Positions 53,005-62,103 of a stretch of 64,000 nucleotides of DNA are shown here, in pieces. A program made the position numbers and the translations under genes. This stretch comes from Actinomadura livida (GTDB taxonomy: Bacteria > Actinomycetota > Actinomycetes > Streptosporangiales > Streptosporangiaceae), in assembly GCF_014648675.1 (NCBI RefSeq), contig NZ_BMRO01000016.1, positions 62,001 through 126,000 on the forward strand, written 5' to 3'. Positions within the stretch are counted from its first letter, which is position 1. Each line of letters starts with the position of its first letter. The notes under the pieces were generated by a model. That model ran no database searches, had not been told where the DNA came from, and was given only the letters and a program-made list of their open reading frames with translations.

Positions 53005-53098
53005 GGTGGTTCCTTCCTGCGCCGGCCGTACCAGGTACCGGCGTCAGCTGGGTCCGTGCGGCCGGGGGACGCGCCCCCGGCCGCCGGGATCGGTTTCG

Positions 53099-54112
53099 TC
53101 AGTACTGCTCGGTCTCGGCGTAGCTCTGGTCGTCGTCGCCGTAGGCGTCCGCCGCCGCGCTCGGGTCGAACCCGGGCGGGGAGTCCTTGAGCGACAGGCC
53201 CATGTCGTTGAGCTTCTGCTTGACCTCTTCTATGGACTTCGCGCCGAAGTTCCGGATGTCGAGCAGGTCCTGCTCGGAGCGGGCGACGAGCTCGCCCACC
53301 GAGTGGATGCCCTCGCGCTTGAGGCAGTTGTAGGAGCGGACGGTGAGGTTCAGCTCCTCGATCGGCAGGGCGAGGTCCGCGGCGAGCGCGGCGTCCGTCG
53401 GGGACGGGCCCATGTCGATGCCCTCGGCCTCGACGTTGAGCTCCCGGGCCAGGCCGAACAGCTCGACGAGGGTCTTGCCGGCGGAGGCCACCGCGTCGCG
53501 CGGCAGCATCGCCTGCTTGGTCTCGACGTCCAGGATGAGGCGGTCGAAGTCGGTGCGCTGCTCGACTCGGGTCGCCTCGACCTTGTAGGTGACCTTCAGC
53601 ACGGGCGAGTAGATGGAGTCGATCGGGATCCGGCCGATCTCCTGGCCCGGCTGCTTGTTCTGCGCGGCCGAGACGTAGCCGCGGCCGCGCTCGACCGTCA
53701 GCTCCATCTCCAGCTTGGCCTTGTTGTTCAGCGTGGCGATGTGCAGGTCCGGGTTGTGGACCTCGACGCCCGCCGGCGGCGCGATGTCGGCCGCGGTGAC
53801 CTCGCCCGGGCCCTGCTTGCGCAGGTACATGACGACGGGCTCGTCGTGCTCGGAGGAGACGACGAGCTCCTTCAGGTTCAGGATGATGTCGGTGACATCC
53901 TCCTTGACCCCGGGCACGGTGGAGAACTCGTGCAGGACGCCCTCGATGCGGATGCTGGTGACGGCCGCACCGGGGATCGAGGAGAGCAGGGTACGGCGCA
54001 GCGAGTTGCCGATCGTGTAGCCGAAGCCCGGCTCCAGCGGCTCGATGGTGAACCGCGACCGGTACTCGTCGACCTGCTCTTCGGTGAGAGTGGGACGCTG
54101 AGCGATGAGCAT
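53099..54112 (-). CDS. rpoA: DNA-directed RNA polymerase subunit alpha
   Basis: A 337-residue alpha subunit. The N-terminal domain for assembly has FTIEPLEPGFGYTIGNSLRRTLLSSIPGAAVTSI and KAKLEMELTVERGRGYVSA. After the linker, the C-terminal DNA- and activator-binding domain has PIEELNLTVRSYNCLKREGIHSVGELV and LLDIRNFGAKSIEEVKQKLNDMGLSL. The tail is acidic. It lies between rpsD and rplQ. Confidence 0.98.
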   Translation of the reverse strand: MLIAQRPTLTEEQVDEYRSRFTIEPLEPGFGYTIGNSLRRTLLSSIPGAAVTSIRIEGVLHEFSTVPGVKEDVTDIILNLKELVVSSEHDEPVVMYLRKQGPGEVTAADIAPPAGVEVHNPDLHIATLNNKAKLEMELTVERGRGYVSAAQNKQPGQEIGRIPIDSIYSPVLKVTYKVEATRVEQRTDFDRLILDVETKQAMLPRDAVASAGKTLVELFGLARELNVEAEGIDMGPSPTDAALAADLALPIEELNLTVRSYNCLKREGIHSVGELVARSEQDLLDIRNFGAKSIEEVKQKLNDMGLSLKDSPPGFDPSAAADAYGDDDQSYAETEQY

Positions 54113-54225
54113 GGTGGTGCCTTCTTTCCGCGGTGCCCGCTATTTGACTACCGCGTCTGTGAGTGTTCCCCGACCCGCCGGGAATCCACGGAAAGCGCCG
54201 CGGAATCCCGGCGGGGGTCGAGCCC

Positions 54226-54852
54226 TTACTTGGAGTAGAGCTCGACGATCAGCTGCTCCTGGACGGGAGCGTCGATCTGCTGCCGGACCGGCATCGAGTG
54301 CACGAAGATCCGCATCTTCTCGCCGTCGACCCCGAGCCACGCCGGGACGGGACGCTCGCCGACCTCGGCCTTGGCGACCTGGAACGGCGTCGACTCGAGC
54401 GACTTCGGCTTGACGTCGATGATGTCGGCCTCGCTCACCAGGGCCGACGGGATGTTGACCTTCTTGCCGTTGACCCGGATGTGGCCGTGGCGGATGAGCT
54501 GGCGGGCCATGTCGCGGGACTTGGCGAAGCCGCCGCGGTAGACCACGTTGTCGAGCCGGCGCTCCAGCAGCGTGAGCAGGTTGTCACCCGTCTTGCCCTG
54601 CTGGCGGTTCGCCTCGACGTAGTAGTTGTGGAACTGCCGCTCCAGGATGCCGTAGATGCGCCGCGCCTTCTGCTTCTCGCGAAGCTGCAGCAGGTACTCG
54701 GTCTCCTTGGGCCGACCGCGGCCGTGCTCACCCGGAGGGTAGGGACGGATCTCGATCGGGCACTTGGGGCCCTCGCACTTGCTGCCCTTGAGGAACAGCT
54801 TCATCTTCTCGCGGCGGCAGAGCTTGCAGTCCGCACCGGTGTAACGAGCCAT
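54226..54852 (-). CDS. rpsD: 30S ribosomal protein S4
   Basis: A 208-residue S4 of the zinc-binding type: CKLCRREKMKLFLKGSKCEGPKC contains the four-Cys cluster. RRIYGILERQFHNYY, the S4 domain LDNVVYRGGFAKSRDMARQLIRHGHIRVNGKKVNIPS and the C-terminal QEQLIVELYSK follow. It is a primary 16S rRNA binder and is translationally autoregulatory in some bacteria. It lies between rpsK and rpoA. Confidence 0.98.
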   Translation of the reverse strand: MARYTGADCKLCRREKMKLFLKGSKCEGPKCPIEIRPYPPGEHGRGRPKETEYLLQLREKQKARRIYGILERQFHNYYVEANRQQGKTGDNLLTLLERRLDNVVYRGGFAKSRDMARQLIRHGHIRVNGKKVNIPSALVSEADIIDVKPKSLESTPFQVAKAEVGERPVPAWLGVDGEKMRIFVHSMPVRQQIDAPVQEQLIVELYSK

Positions 54853-54872
54853 TGTTCTAGTTCTCCCCTGCC

Positions 54873-55274
54873 TCAGACCCGACGACGCTTGGGCGGGCGG
54901 CAGCCGTTGTGCGGAACGGGCGTGACGTCCTGGATCGAGCCCACCTCGAGGCCGGTCGCCTGCAGCGACCGGATGGCGGTCTCGCGGCCCGACCCCGGGC
55001 CCTTCACGAAGACGTCGACCTTGCGCATGCCGTGCTCCATCGCGCGCCGGGCGGCCGACTCGGCGGCCTGCTGCGCGGCGAACGGGGTGGACTTGCGCGA
55101 GCCCTTGAAACCGACGTGGCCCGAGGAGGCCCAGGAGATCACGTTGCCGTTGGGGTCGGTGATCGAAACGATCGTGTTGTTGAACGTGCTCTTGATGTGG
55201 GCGTGCCCATGAGCGACGTTCTTCTTTTCCTTGCGGCGCACCTTCTTGGCGCCGACACGGCTCTTAGGAGGCAT
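54873..55274 (-). CDS. rpsK: 30S ribosomal protein S11
   Basis: A 133-residue S11: GVAHIKSTFNNTIVSITDPNGNVISWASSG-type body (here AHGHAHIKSTFNNTIVSITD), FKGSRKSTPFAAQQAAE, VDVFVKGPGSGRETAIRSLQ and the terminal DVTPVPHNGCRPPKRRRV. The N-terminus is highly basic. It is placed between rpsM and rpsD. Confidence 0.98.
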   Translation of the reverse strand: MPPKSRVGAKKVRRKEKKNVAHGHAHIKSTFNNTIVSITDPNGNVISWASSGHVGFKGSRKSTPFAAQQAAESAARRAMEHGMRKVDVFVKGPGSGRETAIRSLQATGLEVGSIQDVTPVPHNGCRPPKRRRV

Positions 55275-55332
55275 CTGCTCTCTCTAACTCTTGAGGTCAT
55301 CGACCCGGACGGGCCCGGAGGCCCGGCGCGGA

Positions 55333-55713
55333 CTACTTCTTGCCGACCTTCTTCTTGCCGGCCACGGTCTTCTTCTTGCCCTTGCGGGTACGCGCGTTGG
55401 TCTGCGTGCGCTGACCGTGCACGGGAAGCCCGCGGCGGTGCCGGATGCCCTGGTAGGACCCGATCTCGATCTTGCGGCGGATGTCGGCCTGGACCTCACG
55501 GCGCAGGTCGCCTTCGGTCTTGTAGTTCGCCTCGATCCAGTCGCGGAGCTGCACCAGCTCCTCGTCACCGAGCTGGTGCACCCGGAGGTCGGGGTTGACA
55601 CCGGTACCCGCGAGGGTTTCCAGCGCCCGCGTCCGGCCGATGCCGAAAATGTAGGTGAGAGCGACCTCCACGCGCTTTTCGCGCGGGAGGTCGACGCCGA
55701 GTAGGCGTGCCAT
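55333..55713 (-). CDS. rpsM: 30S ribosomal protein S13
   Basis: A 126-residue S13: MARLLGVDLPREKRVEVALTYIFGIGRT, the helix-two-turn-helix-like middle RVHQLGDEELVQLRDWIE, and the signature GSYQGIRHRRGLPVHGQRTQTNARTRKG. The tail is Lys-rich (KKKTVAGKKKVGKK). It is the first gene of the alpha operon proper, after rpmJ. Confidence 0.98.
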   Translation of the reverse strand: MARLLGVDLPREKRVEVALTYIFGIGRTRALETLAGTGVNPDLRVHQLGDEELVQLRDWIEANYKTEGDLRREVQADIRRKIEIGSYQGIRHRRGLPVHGQRTQTNARTRKGKKKTVAGKKKVGKK

Positions 55714-55905
55714 CGTGGGCAGTTCCCTTCGTATCGCGGAGGTATGGACGCATCACGTCCGCACACACCCTGCCCGGGTGGCGGCCCCGGCCTCCTGCGG
55801 TCCGGGGGTGGCCCCTCCACACGACGGTGCCGCACGTCCCGCGGGGGGACGTACGGCCATCGATGCGAAGGCTGCGATGCGCTTGGGTTGTCTTGCGGGC
55901 TGGCG

Positions 55906-56019
55906 TCAGCCCTGGCGCTGCTTGTGGCGCGGGTCGGAGCAGATCACCATGACCCGGCCGTGCCGGCGGATGACGCGGCACTTGTTGCAGATCTTCTTGA
56001 CGCTCGGCTTGACCTTCAC
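55906..56019 (-). CDS. rpmJ: 50S ribosomal protein L36
   Basis: A 37-residue L36 read directly from the sequence. It starts with GTG at 56019 (VKVKPSVKKICNKCRVIRR) and ends PRHKQRQG before TGA. The four zinc ligands C11, C14, C27 and H32 are present (KICNKC; ICSDPRH), so this is the zinc-dependent form. It lies between infA and rpsM, the standard order. Confidence 0.96.
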   Translation of the reverse strand: MKVKPSVKKICNKCRVIRRHGRVMVICSDPRHKQRQG

Positions 56020-56042
56020 TGGGTCTCCTAAAGCAGGGTCAC

Positions 56043-56064
56043 CCCCGCGCCGCCACGCGCGGGG
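56043..56064. other. Hairpin between infA and rpmJ
   Basis: A perfect 8-bp stem CCCCGCGC/GCGCGGGG with a 6-base loop in the 73-bp gap between infA and rpmJ. It may attenuate or process the mRNA; no U-tract follows. Confidence 0.5.
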
Positions 56065-56092
56065 AAGGCAACCCCAGTGGGATTGATGGGAT

Positions 56093-56314
56093 TCACTTGT
56101 ACCGGTAGACGATCCGACCGCGCGTGAGGTCGTAGGGGCTCAGCTCCACAACGACGCGGTCGTCCGGCAGGATCCGGATGTAGTGCATCCGCATCTTGCC
56201 GCTGATGTGGGCGAGCACCTTGTGCCCGTTGTCGAGCTCCACCCGGAACATGGCGTTCGGGAGGGACTCGATGACGGTGCCCTCGATCTCGATGGCCCCT
56301 TCTTTCTTGGGCAT
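56093..56314 (-). CDS. infA: Translation initiation factor IF-1
   Basis: A 73-residue single OB-fold factor: KEGAIEIEGTVIESLPNAMFRVEL, NGHKVLAHISGKMRMHYIRILPDDRVVVELSPYDL and the end TRGRIVYRYK. It binds the ribosomal A site during initiation. It heads the infA-rpmJ-rpsM-rpsK-rpsD-rpoA-rplQ run. The 263-bp region upstream is shared with a divergent gene and must contain its promoter; TTGACG (about 56455) and TAGACT lie close together there. Confidence 0.98.
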   Translation of the reverse strand: MPKKEGAIEIEGTVIESLPNAMFRVELDNGHKVLAHISGKMRMHYIRILPDDRVVVELSPYDLTRGRIVYRYK

Positions 56315-56577
56315 GTCCTCCGCGCTTCACTGGTCGGCTCATTGGACTCGGCCCCGGCTCCCGAGGGAGAATCGGCCGCAACCCACCGCCACGACGCGTA
56401 AAGCGTCCGGAACAGGGAATCAGGCGGCCGCCGACGGACCGACAAAGGAGTCTACGTCAACCGGTCGCACAATGCGAAATCGACGCATGATACGGGTCGC
56501 GAGACCGGTCCCGAGCCAAGCATACCGCGCCCGCGCGTTGTACCTTTCGAGGAGAGAGACGCCCGAGGAGGATCAGC

Positions 56578-57135
56578 ATGCCGAGCTATGACTTCGCGCT
56601 GATCCTCAGTCGTCCCCTCTACGAGGACGAGCTGGACCCGCTGTTCGACCGGACGCACGGCGCGGTCACCGTGTCGATCATCAGCGAGCCCGAGCACGCC
56701 GAGCGTCCCGGCAACGCGTCCTGCTCCTGGGCCGGCCCCACCCTCGCCGCGGCGATCATGGAGGTGGTCGAGCACGTCGAGGTCAGCGCGCCGGGCGTGC
56801 ACGCCCTGCAGGTCGAGGCCGACCCGCTGCTGACGATCCGCGACATCGCCGAGCGGGTCGGGCGCTCCCTCGACTCGGTCCGGCACGCGATCACCGGTTC
56901 CCGCGGCGTCGCCGGGTTTCCCTCGTCGGAGATGTCGTCCGCCGGGCACCGGCTGTGGCGCTGGTCCAAGATCGCCGCCTGGTACGGGGTCGACGACCCG
57001 CAGCTCATCGAGGCCAAGCCGACCGTCCAGGCGATCAACGGCTGGCTGGCACTCCGTGACGTGGTCCCCGACGTCGCACCCGCCCCCGAGGAGGTCACCT
57101 CGGCACTGTCCCTGGTGATCCCGCACGTCGCCTGA
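56578..57135 (+). CDS. Predicted DNA-binding protein of unknown function
   Basis: A 185-residue protein. The N-terminal half (YDFALILSRPLYEDELDPLFDRT) looks like a small alpha/beta domain. The C-terminal part has a helix-turn-helix, LLTIRDIAERVGRSLDSVRHAITGSRG, followed by FPSSEMSSAGHRLWRWSKIAAWYG. This resembles AlpA/MerR-type winged helices in which a W-R-W segment ends the DNA-binding unit. No enzymatic motif is seen. AGGAGG precedes the ATG at good spacing. It diverges from infA. Confidence 0.75.
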   Translation: MPSYDFALILSRPLYEDELDPLFDRTHGAVTVSIISEPEHAERPGNASCSWAGPTLAAAIMEVVEHVEVSAPGVHALQVEADPLLTIRDIAERVGRSLDSVRHAITGSRGVAGFPSSEMSSAGHRLWRWSKIAAWYGVDDPQLIEAKPTVQAINGWLALRDVVPDVAPAPEEVTSALSLVIPHVA

Positions 57136-57151
57136 ACGGTGCCCGGGGCGT

Positions 57152-57436
57152 TCACCAACTGGACGGGCACCACACGGGGGCCGGTGTGACATCGGAGTAC
57201 CAGGCGGTCGGTACCACCCGGCCGTCCGGCAGCACGTGCTTCTCCGGACCGGCGGCCGGATCGAAACCGGCCCGCCACAGCGAGCGGACGCACGCGGCGT
57301 TCGCGGGCTCGGCGCCGGCCCGCACCTCGGTGAAGTGCAGATGCTGCTGGGCGAGCGCGAGGCCGGCGGCGAACAGTTCCGCCCCGAGCCCGCGGCCAAC
57401 CCGGCCGACCCCCTTGGGCCTCCACATCACCGACAT
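57152..57436 (-). pseudogene. Truncated GNAT acetyltransferase
   Basis: The 94-residue frame encodes only the C-terminal half of a GNAT domain: the acetyl-CoA helix GLGAELFAAGLALAQ, then FTEVRAGAEPANAACVRSLWRAGF and the ending DGRVVPTAWYSDV. The N-terminal half (about 80 residues) is missing, and the sequence upstream shows no continuation in another frame. AAGGAAGG before ATG 57436 means it could still be translated. It is most likely a remnant, converging on the neighbouring HTH gene. Confidence 0.6.
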
Positions 57437-57640
57437 ATGCCTTCCTTTCCCCGTCGGCCACCGTGCGGCAAGATAGCGGCAAGTCCACGGCCTGGGACCC
57501 GCCCGTCCGGCCGCTCCGGCGGGGCCCGGGTCGACAGGCGGAGCCCGGAGCGCGAAGATCGTCTCGGCGCCCCGGGGGTGGAGCGGGGGGTGCCGCGGCC
57601 ACGAGTCCGTGGTGTGCTGGGGCTAGGGGGAGGGGACCGG

Positions 57641-58456
57641 ATGGCGATCATCGCGCAGTTGAGCGATATCCACCTCGCGGCCGGCCGCGACGGTCAGGTG
57701 GACGACGGCTCCGGGCCGGTCCGCGCCCTGCGGGCCGCCGTGTCGAGCCTGCTCTCGCTGCCCGCCCGCCCCGACGCCGTCGTCCTCACCGGCGACCTCG
57801 CCGACGGGGGCCGGCACGCCGAGTACGCCCGGCTGCACGCGCTGCTGTCCCCGCTGCCGATGCCCGTCTACCCGATGCCCGGCAACCACGACGACCGCGA
57901 GGAGATGCGCAAGGTCTTCGACGACCATCCCGCGGTGACCGCCGGCGGGTTCGCACGGCACGACCCCGTCCAGTACGCGGTCGACGTGGCGGGCGTGCGG
58001 CTCGTCTGCTGCGACACCACCGTGGACGGGCACCCCCACGGCCACATGAGCGAGGACCGCCTCGCCTGGCTCGACGCGACGCTCGCCGCCGCGCCCGACA
58101 CGCCCACGATCGTGGCCACCCACCATCCGCCGTTCCCCATCGGGATCCGCTTCATCGACGAGATGCGGTTCATCGACCCCGCCGGATTCGCGGCGGTGAT
58201 CTCCAAGCACCCGCAGGTGGTGCGGGTGATCTCCGGGCACGTGCACCGCGGCTCGGTCGGCTCGCTGGCGGGGACCGTCAGCACCACCTGCCCCAGCACC
58301 TACCGGCAGCTGTTCCTCGACCTGACGCAGCCGGGGCGGGCCGCGGTCACCGGGGAGCCGGCGGGGTTCGCCATCCACCTCGTCGAGGAGGACGGCACCG
58401 CCACGACGCACTTCGTCCCGACCGGGAACTACCGGCCCCTGATGGACGTGGAGTGA
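57641..58456 (+). CDS. Metallophosphoesterase (CpdA-like 3',5'-cyclic nucleotide phosphodiesterase family)
   Basis: A 271-residue calcineurin-type phosphoesterase. The dinuclear metal ligands are in order: AQLSDIHLA (D, H), VVLTGDLADGG (GDxxD), MPGNHDD (GNHD), ATHHPPFP (H) and ISGHVHRGS (GHxH). The class includes cAMP phosphodiesterases such as Rv0805; the substrate here is inferred from similarity only. ATG at 57641 is preceded by GGGGGAGGGG. It is probably a single-gene transcription unit. Confidence 0.9.
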   Translation: MAIIAQLSDIHLAAGRDGQVDDGSGPVRALRAAVSSLLSLPARPDAVVLTGDLADGGRHAEYARLHALLSPLPMPVYPMPGNHDDREEMRKVFDDHPAVTAGGFARHDPVQYAVDVAGVRLVCCDTTVDGHPHGHMSEDRLAWLDATLAAAPDTPTIVATHHPPFPIGIRFIDEMRFIDPAGFAAVISKHPQVVRVISGHVHRGSVGSLAGTVSTTCPSTYRQLFLDLTQPGRAAVTGEPAGFAIHLVEEDGTATTHFVPTGNYRPLMDVE

Positions 58457-58477
58457 CCCCTCACGTCACCCGTCGCG

Positions 58478-58924
58478 TCACTCGTGCCGGCGGCCGCCGC
58501 CGAACAGCGTGCCGATGAGGAGCATCGCGCCCCAGGGGCCCGCGACCCAGATCCACCACGGATAGACCCAGCCGCTCGACACGGCGATGATCAGCCAGAT
58601 CGTGAAGTTGATCGCGCTGACCGACGCCCACGCCGCCCACATCGCCCGGTGCTGGGACACCTCCGGCACCCGCGACACGGCACTGGCCGCCAGGTCGGTG
58701 CTCTTCGGCTGCGAAGCGGGGACGGGGAGCTGGTAGAGGTCCTCCTCGGGCAGGTCGGCGGTGACCTCCTGGAGCTGCCCGATGGTCTTGGCGTCGTACA
58801 CCGCCTCCAGCCGCTCGTGCAGCTCGTCCATCGTGATCCGGCCCTCGCCGCAGTGCTCGCGCAGGCTCGCCGCCACCCGGTCACGGTCGGCGTCCGAGGC
58901 CCGGATGTCAGGGTTCGGCGCCAT
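58478..58924 (-). CDS. DUF1707 domain membrane protein
   Basis: A 148-residue protein. The N-terminal DUF1707 domain (residues about 6-58) has IRASDADRDRVAASLREHCGEGRITMDELHERLEAVYDAKTIG (key motif GRITMDELHERLE). A linker and two membrane helices follow (ASVSAINFTIWLIIAVSSGWV and WIWVAGPWGAMLLIGTLFGG). DUF1707 is actinobacterial and is probably a protein- or DNA-interaction module. Function unknown. Confidence 0.88.
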   Translation of the reverse strand: MAPNPDIRASDADRDRVAASLREHCGEGRITMDELHERLEAVYDAKTIGQLQEVTADLPEEDLYQLPVPASQPKSTDLAASAVSRVPEVSQHRAMWAAWASVSAINFTIWLIIAVSSGWVYPWWIWVAGPWGAMLLIGTLFGGGRRHE

Positions 58925-59001
58925 CGTCCCCTCCGCTCAGCCAGAAGCTCCAGTTCCCATTATGTAGGGATGATTCCGGTGAGGGCCCCCCGCGCGGAGG
59001 T

Positions 59002-59859
59002 TCAGTTCCCGCCCGCCGCCGGCGACTTCCCGGAAGCCGTGGCGTACGCCTCGACGCCGAGCTTGGTGAACCACTCGCGGCCCTCGTCGAGAGCCGTCAT
59101 GACACGCGGCCCCTCCGGGGTCACCGCGAAGGTGTGCTCGAAGTGCGCCGAGGAGCGCCCGTCGAGCGTGACGACCGTCCAGCCGTCGTCCAGCTCCACG
59201 GTGTCCTTCGTGCCGAGGTTCACCATCGGCTCGACCGCGAAGCACATCCCCGGCTCCAGGACGGGCCCGTGCCCCGGCTCGCCGTGGTTCGGGATGAGCG
59301 GGTCCATGTGCATCTCGGTGCCGATGCCGTGCCCGCCGTAGCCCTCGACGATGCCGTAGGCGCCCTCAGAGCGAATGTGAGCCTCGATCGCGTGCGACAT
59401 GTCCGTCAGCCTGGCCCCGGCCCGTCCGGCCGCGAGACCGCGCCACAGGGACGTCTCGGTCACCTCCAGGAGCCGCCGCAGCTCCGCGGTGATCTCCCCC
59501 ACCGGGACGGTGATCGCCGCGTCGCCGTGCCACCCCTCGACGATCGCGCCGCAGTCGATGGAGATGACGTCGCCGTCCCGCAGCACCTTCCCGCGGTCCG
59601 GGATGCCGTGCACGATCTCCTCGTTGATCGACGCGCAGATCGTCCCGGTGAAGCCGTGGTAGCCCTTGAACGACGGCACACCGCCGTGGTCGCGGATGTG
59701 CCGCTCGGCGATCCGGTCCAGGTCGAGGGTGGTGATCCCCGGCCGGACCGCCTCCCGCAGGACCTCGAGGGTCCGGCCGACCAGGAGCCCGGCCCCGCGC
59801 ATCAGCTCCAGCTGCTCCGCGGTCTTCACCTGGATCGCGGGCCTGCGCCGCTTGAACAT
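59002..59859 (-). CDS. map: Methionine aminopeptidase, type I
   Basis: Removes N-terminal Met from nascent proteins. It has 285 residues with the pita-bread fold. Metal ligands are visible in VISIDCGAIVEGWHGDAAITV (two Asp), GYGGHGIGTEMHMDP (His), CFAVEPMVNLG (Glu) and the terminal SAHFEHTFAVT (Glu); the substrate His lies in GYHGFTGTICASINEEIVHGIP. ATG at 59859; the first residues FKRRRPAIQVKT are basic. It follows adk in the secY-adk-map order. Confidence 0.97.
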   Translation of the reverse strand: MFKRRRPAIQVKTAEQLELMRGAGLLVGRTLEVLREAVRPGITTLDLDRIAERHIRDHGGVPSFKGYHGFTGTICASINEEIVHGIPDRGKVLRDGDVISIDCGAIVEGWHGDAAITVPVGEITAELRRLLEVTETSLWRGLAAGRAGARLTDMSHAIEAHIRSEGAYGIVEGYGGHGIGTEMHMDPLIPNHGEPGHGPVLEPGMCFAVEPMVNLGTKDTVELDDGWTVVTLDGRSSAHFEHTFAVTPEGPRVMTALDEGREWFTKLGVEAYATASGKSPAAGGN

Positions 59860-59927
59860 CTTCCCGCCCTCACAGACTTCTCCGCCGGGCCCCGCTCCCC
59901 GCGGGGAACGGGGCCCTTTGCCTTGCT

Positions 59928-60578
59928 CTACTTCTCCAGCGGGCGCAGGGCGGTCAGGGCTCGCTTGGTGACCTCCTCGACCGGACCGGTCGCGTCGATG
60001 CCGACCAGGATGCCCTCGTCGGCGTAGAACTGCACCAGCGGGGCCGTGTCCTGCTTGTAGACCTCCAGGCGGTGCTGGACGACCTCTTCCTTGTCGTCGT
60101 CGCGCTGGAACAGGTGCCCGCCGCAGTCGTCGCAGATGTCGTCCTGCTTGTCGTCGAAGTCGACGTGCCAGATCCGGCCGCAGCGGTCGCAGGTGCGCCG
60201 GCCCGACAGCCGCCGGACGACCTCCTCCTCGTCGACGACCAGCTCGAGCACGATGTCGAGCCGGGCGTCCCACTCGGCGAGGATCTTCTTCAGCGTCTCG
60301 GCCTGGGGGACGTTGCGCGGGAAGCCGTCCAGCAGGAACCCGTCGCGGGCGTCGTCCTCGGCGAGGCGGTCGCGCACCATCGCGATCGTCACCTCGTCGG
60401 GCACCAGGTCGCCGCGGTCCATGTACTGCTTGGCCTGCCGCCCGAGCTCCGTGCCGCCGCTGACGTTGGCGCGGAAGATGTCACCTGTCGAGATCTTCGG
60501 GATGGACAGATGAGATGCGATGTACTGGGCCTGCGTCCCCTTGCCCGCACCCGGGGGGCCCACCAGGACGATACGCAC
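59928..60578 (-). CDS. adk: Adenylate kinase
   Basis: A 216-residue long-form adenylate kinase. The P-loop is IVLVGPPGAGKGTQAQYIA, the NMP-binding part KISTGDIFRANV, and the core DGFLLDGFPRNVPQAETL. The LID contains a Zn site with CDRCGRIWH and CDDCGG (four Cys). GTG at 60578 shares a base with the secY stop. It is coupled to secY, as is usual in the spc operon. Confidence 0.97.
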   Translation of the reverse strand: MRIVLVGPPGAGKGTQAQYIASHLSIPKISTGDIFRANVSGGTELGRQAKQYMDRGDLVPDEVTIAMVRDRLAEDDARDGFLLDGFPRNVPQAETLKKILAEWDARLDIVLELVVDEEEVVRRLSGRRTCDRCGRIWHVDFDDKQDDICDDCGGHLFQRDDDKEEVVQHRLEVYKQDTAPLVQFYADEGILVGIDATGPVEEVTKRALTALRPLEK

Positions 60579-61876
60579 TACCGCAGGAAACCCTCGTAGT
60601 TGCGCTGCTGCAGCTGACTCTCGATCTGCTTCACGGTATCCAGTCCGACGCCGACGATGATGAGGATGCTCGCGCCACCGAAGGGGAACTCCTGGGTCGC
60701 GTTCAGGAGTGCGAACGCCACCATCGGGATCAGGGACACGAGCCCCAGGTACACGGCACCGGGTGTGGTGATCCTGGTCAGCACGAAGTCGAGGTATTCG
60801 GCGGTCGGCCGGCCAGGGCGGATACCTGGGATGAATCCACCATACTTCTTCATGTTGTCGGCCACTTCAGTGGGGTTGAAGGTGATCGCCACGTAGAAGT
60901 AGGTGAAGAAGATGATCAGGGCGAAGTAGGCCGCCATGTGCCAGGCGTTGTCCTGCTGCAGGTACGGCTGGACCTTCTGCAGCCACTTGGTCTCGGGCCA
61001 CAGCTGGGTCGCCAGGACGGGCAGGTAGATCAGCGACGACGCGAAGATGATCGGGATGATGCCGGCCTGGTTGACCTTCAGCGGGATGTAGGTCGAGGTG
61101 CCGCCGTACATGCGCCGGCCGACCATCCGCTTGGCGTACTGGACGGGGATGCGCCGCTGGGCCTGCTCGACGAACACGACACCGGCCATGATCGCCAGGC
61201 CGACGATCAGCACCACCGCGAAGATGAAGCCGCCCTTGGCCTTGAAGATGCTCCAGAACTGGGCGGGGAAGACCGCGACGACCTGCGTGAAGATCAGCAG
61301 CGACATGCCGTTGCCGACGCCGCGGTCGGTGATCAGCTCGCCCAGCCACATGATGACGGTCGTGCCGGCCACCATGACGACCACCATCATGATGATGGGG
61401 AACATGGTCGTCTCGTAGAGGATGTCGTTGGCGCCGGAGACCCCCTGGAACAGCTGGCCGGTGCTCGCCATCGCCACGATGCCGGTCGCCTGCAGGATCG
61501 CCAGCCCGACGGTCAGGTAGCGGGTGTACTGGGTGATCTTCGTAGTGCCGGACTGGCCCTCTTTCTTGAGGGCCTCCAGCCGCGGGATCACGACCGTGAG
61601 CAACTGGAGAATGATGCTCGCCGTGATGTAGGGCATGATGCCCAGGGCGAAGACCGACAACTGCAGCAGCGCACCGCCGCTGAACAGGTCGACAAGACCG
61701 TAGAGCTGGTTGCTCTCCTTGGCCGCATCGGCGGTCTCTTTCAGCACACTGACGTTCACGTTCGGCGTCGGGACGATCGACCCGAGCCGGAACACCAAGA
61801 TGATGAACAACGTGAAGAGCAGCTTTTTACGCAGGTCAGGCGTACGGAAAGCCCGAGCGAACGCGGTCAGCACCAT
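60578..61876 (-). CDS. secY: Protein translocase subunit SecY
   Basis: A 432-residue channel subunit of the Sec translocon with ten predicted membrane helices. Conserved features are RKKLLFTLFIILVFRLGSIVPTP, the plug and helix-2 region LVDLFSGGALLQLSVFALGIMPYITASII, LEALKKEGQSG, the cytosolic loop IGNGMSLLIF-type GVGNGMSLLIF, and IPLKVNQAGIIPIIFASSLI. It has its own 227-bp leader after rplO, then runs into adk. Confidence 0.97.
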   Translation of the reverse strand: MVLTAFARAFRTPDLRKKLLFTLFIILVFRLGSIVPTPNVNVSVLKETADAAKESNQLYGLVDLFSGGALLQLSVFALGIMPYITASIILQLLTVVIPRLEALKKEGQSGTTKITQYTRYLTVGLAILQATGIVAMASTGQLFQGVSGANDILYETTMFPIIMMVVVMVAGTTVIMWLGELITDRGVGNGMSLLIFTQVVAVFPAQFWSIFKAKGGFIFAVVLIVGLAIMAGVVFVEQAQRRIPVQYAKRMVGRRMYGGTSTYIPLKVNQAGIIPIIFASSLIYLPVLATQLWPETKWLQKVQPYLQQDNAWHMAAYFALIIFFTYFYVAITFNPTEVADNMKKYGGFIPGIRPGRPTAEYLDFVLTRITTPGAVYLGLVSLIPMVAFALLNATQEFPFGGASILIIVGVGLDTVKQIESQLQQRNYEGFLR

Positions 61877-62103
61877 TCCTCCTGCGTGACTGGCGAGTTC
61901 ATGGCCGCCGAGGGCCGGTTACAGGTCCATGAGTCCTGGCGGAGGATACCCGCTGAGAAACCCGAAGTGTGGAATCTCACGCGGAGCACCTCCGACCGTG
62001 TGACTCTAACAGCAGATGACACCGGGGCCGTCCCGCCCGCAGGGAGGACCTCACGGCCCCCGGCGCAAGGCGAACACGGCCCCGGCATCGAAGGTATCTC
62101 TTC

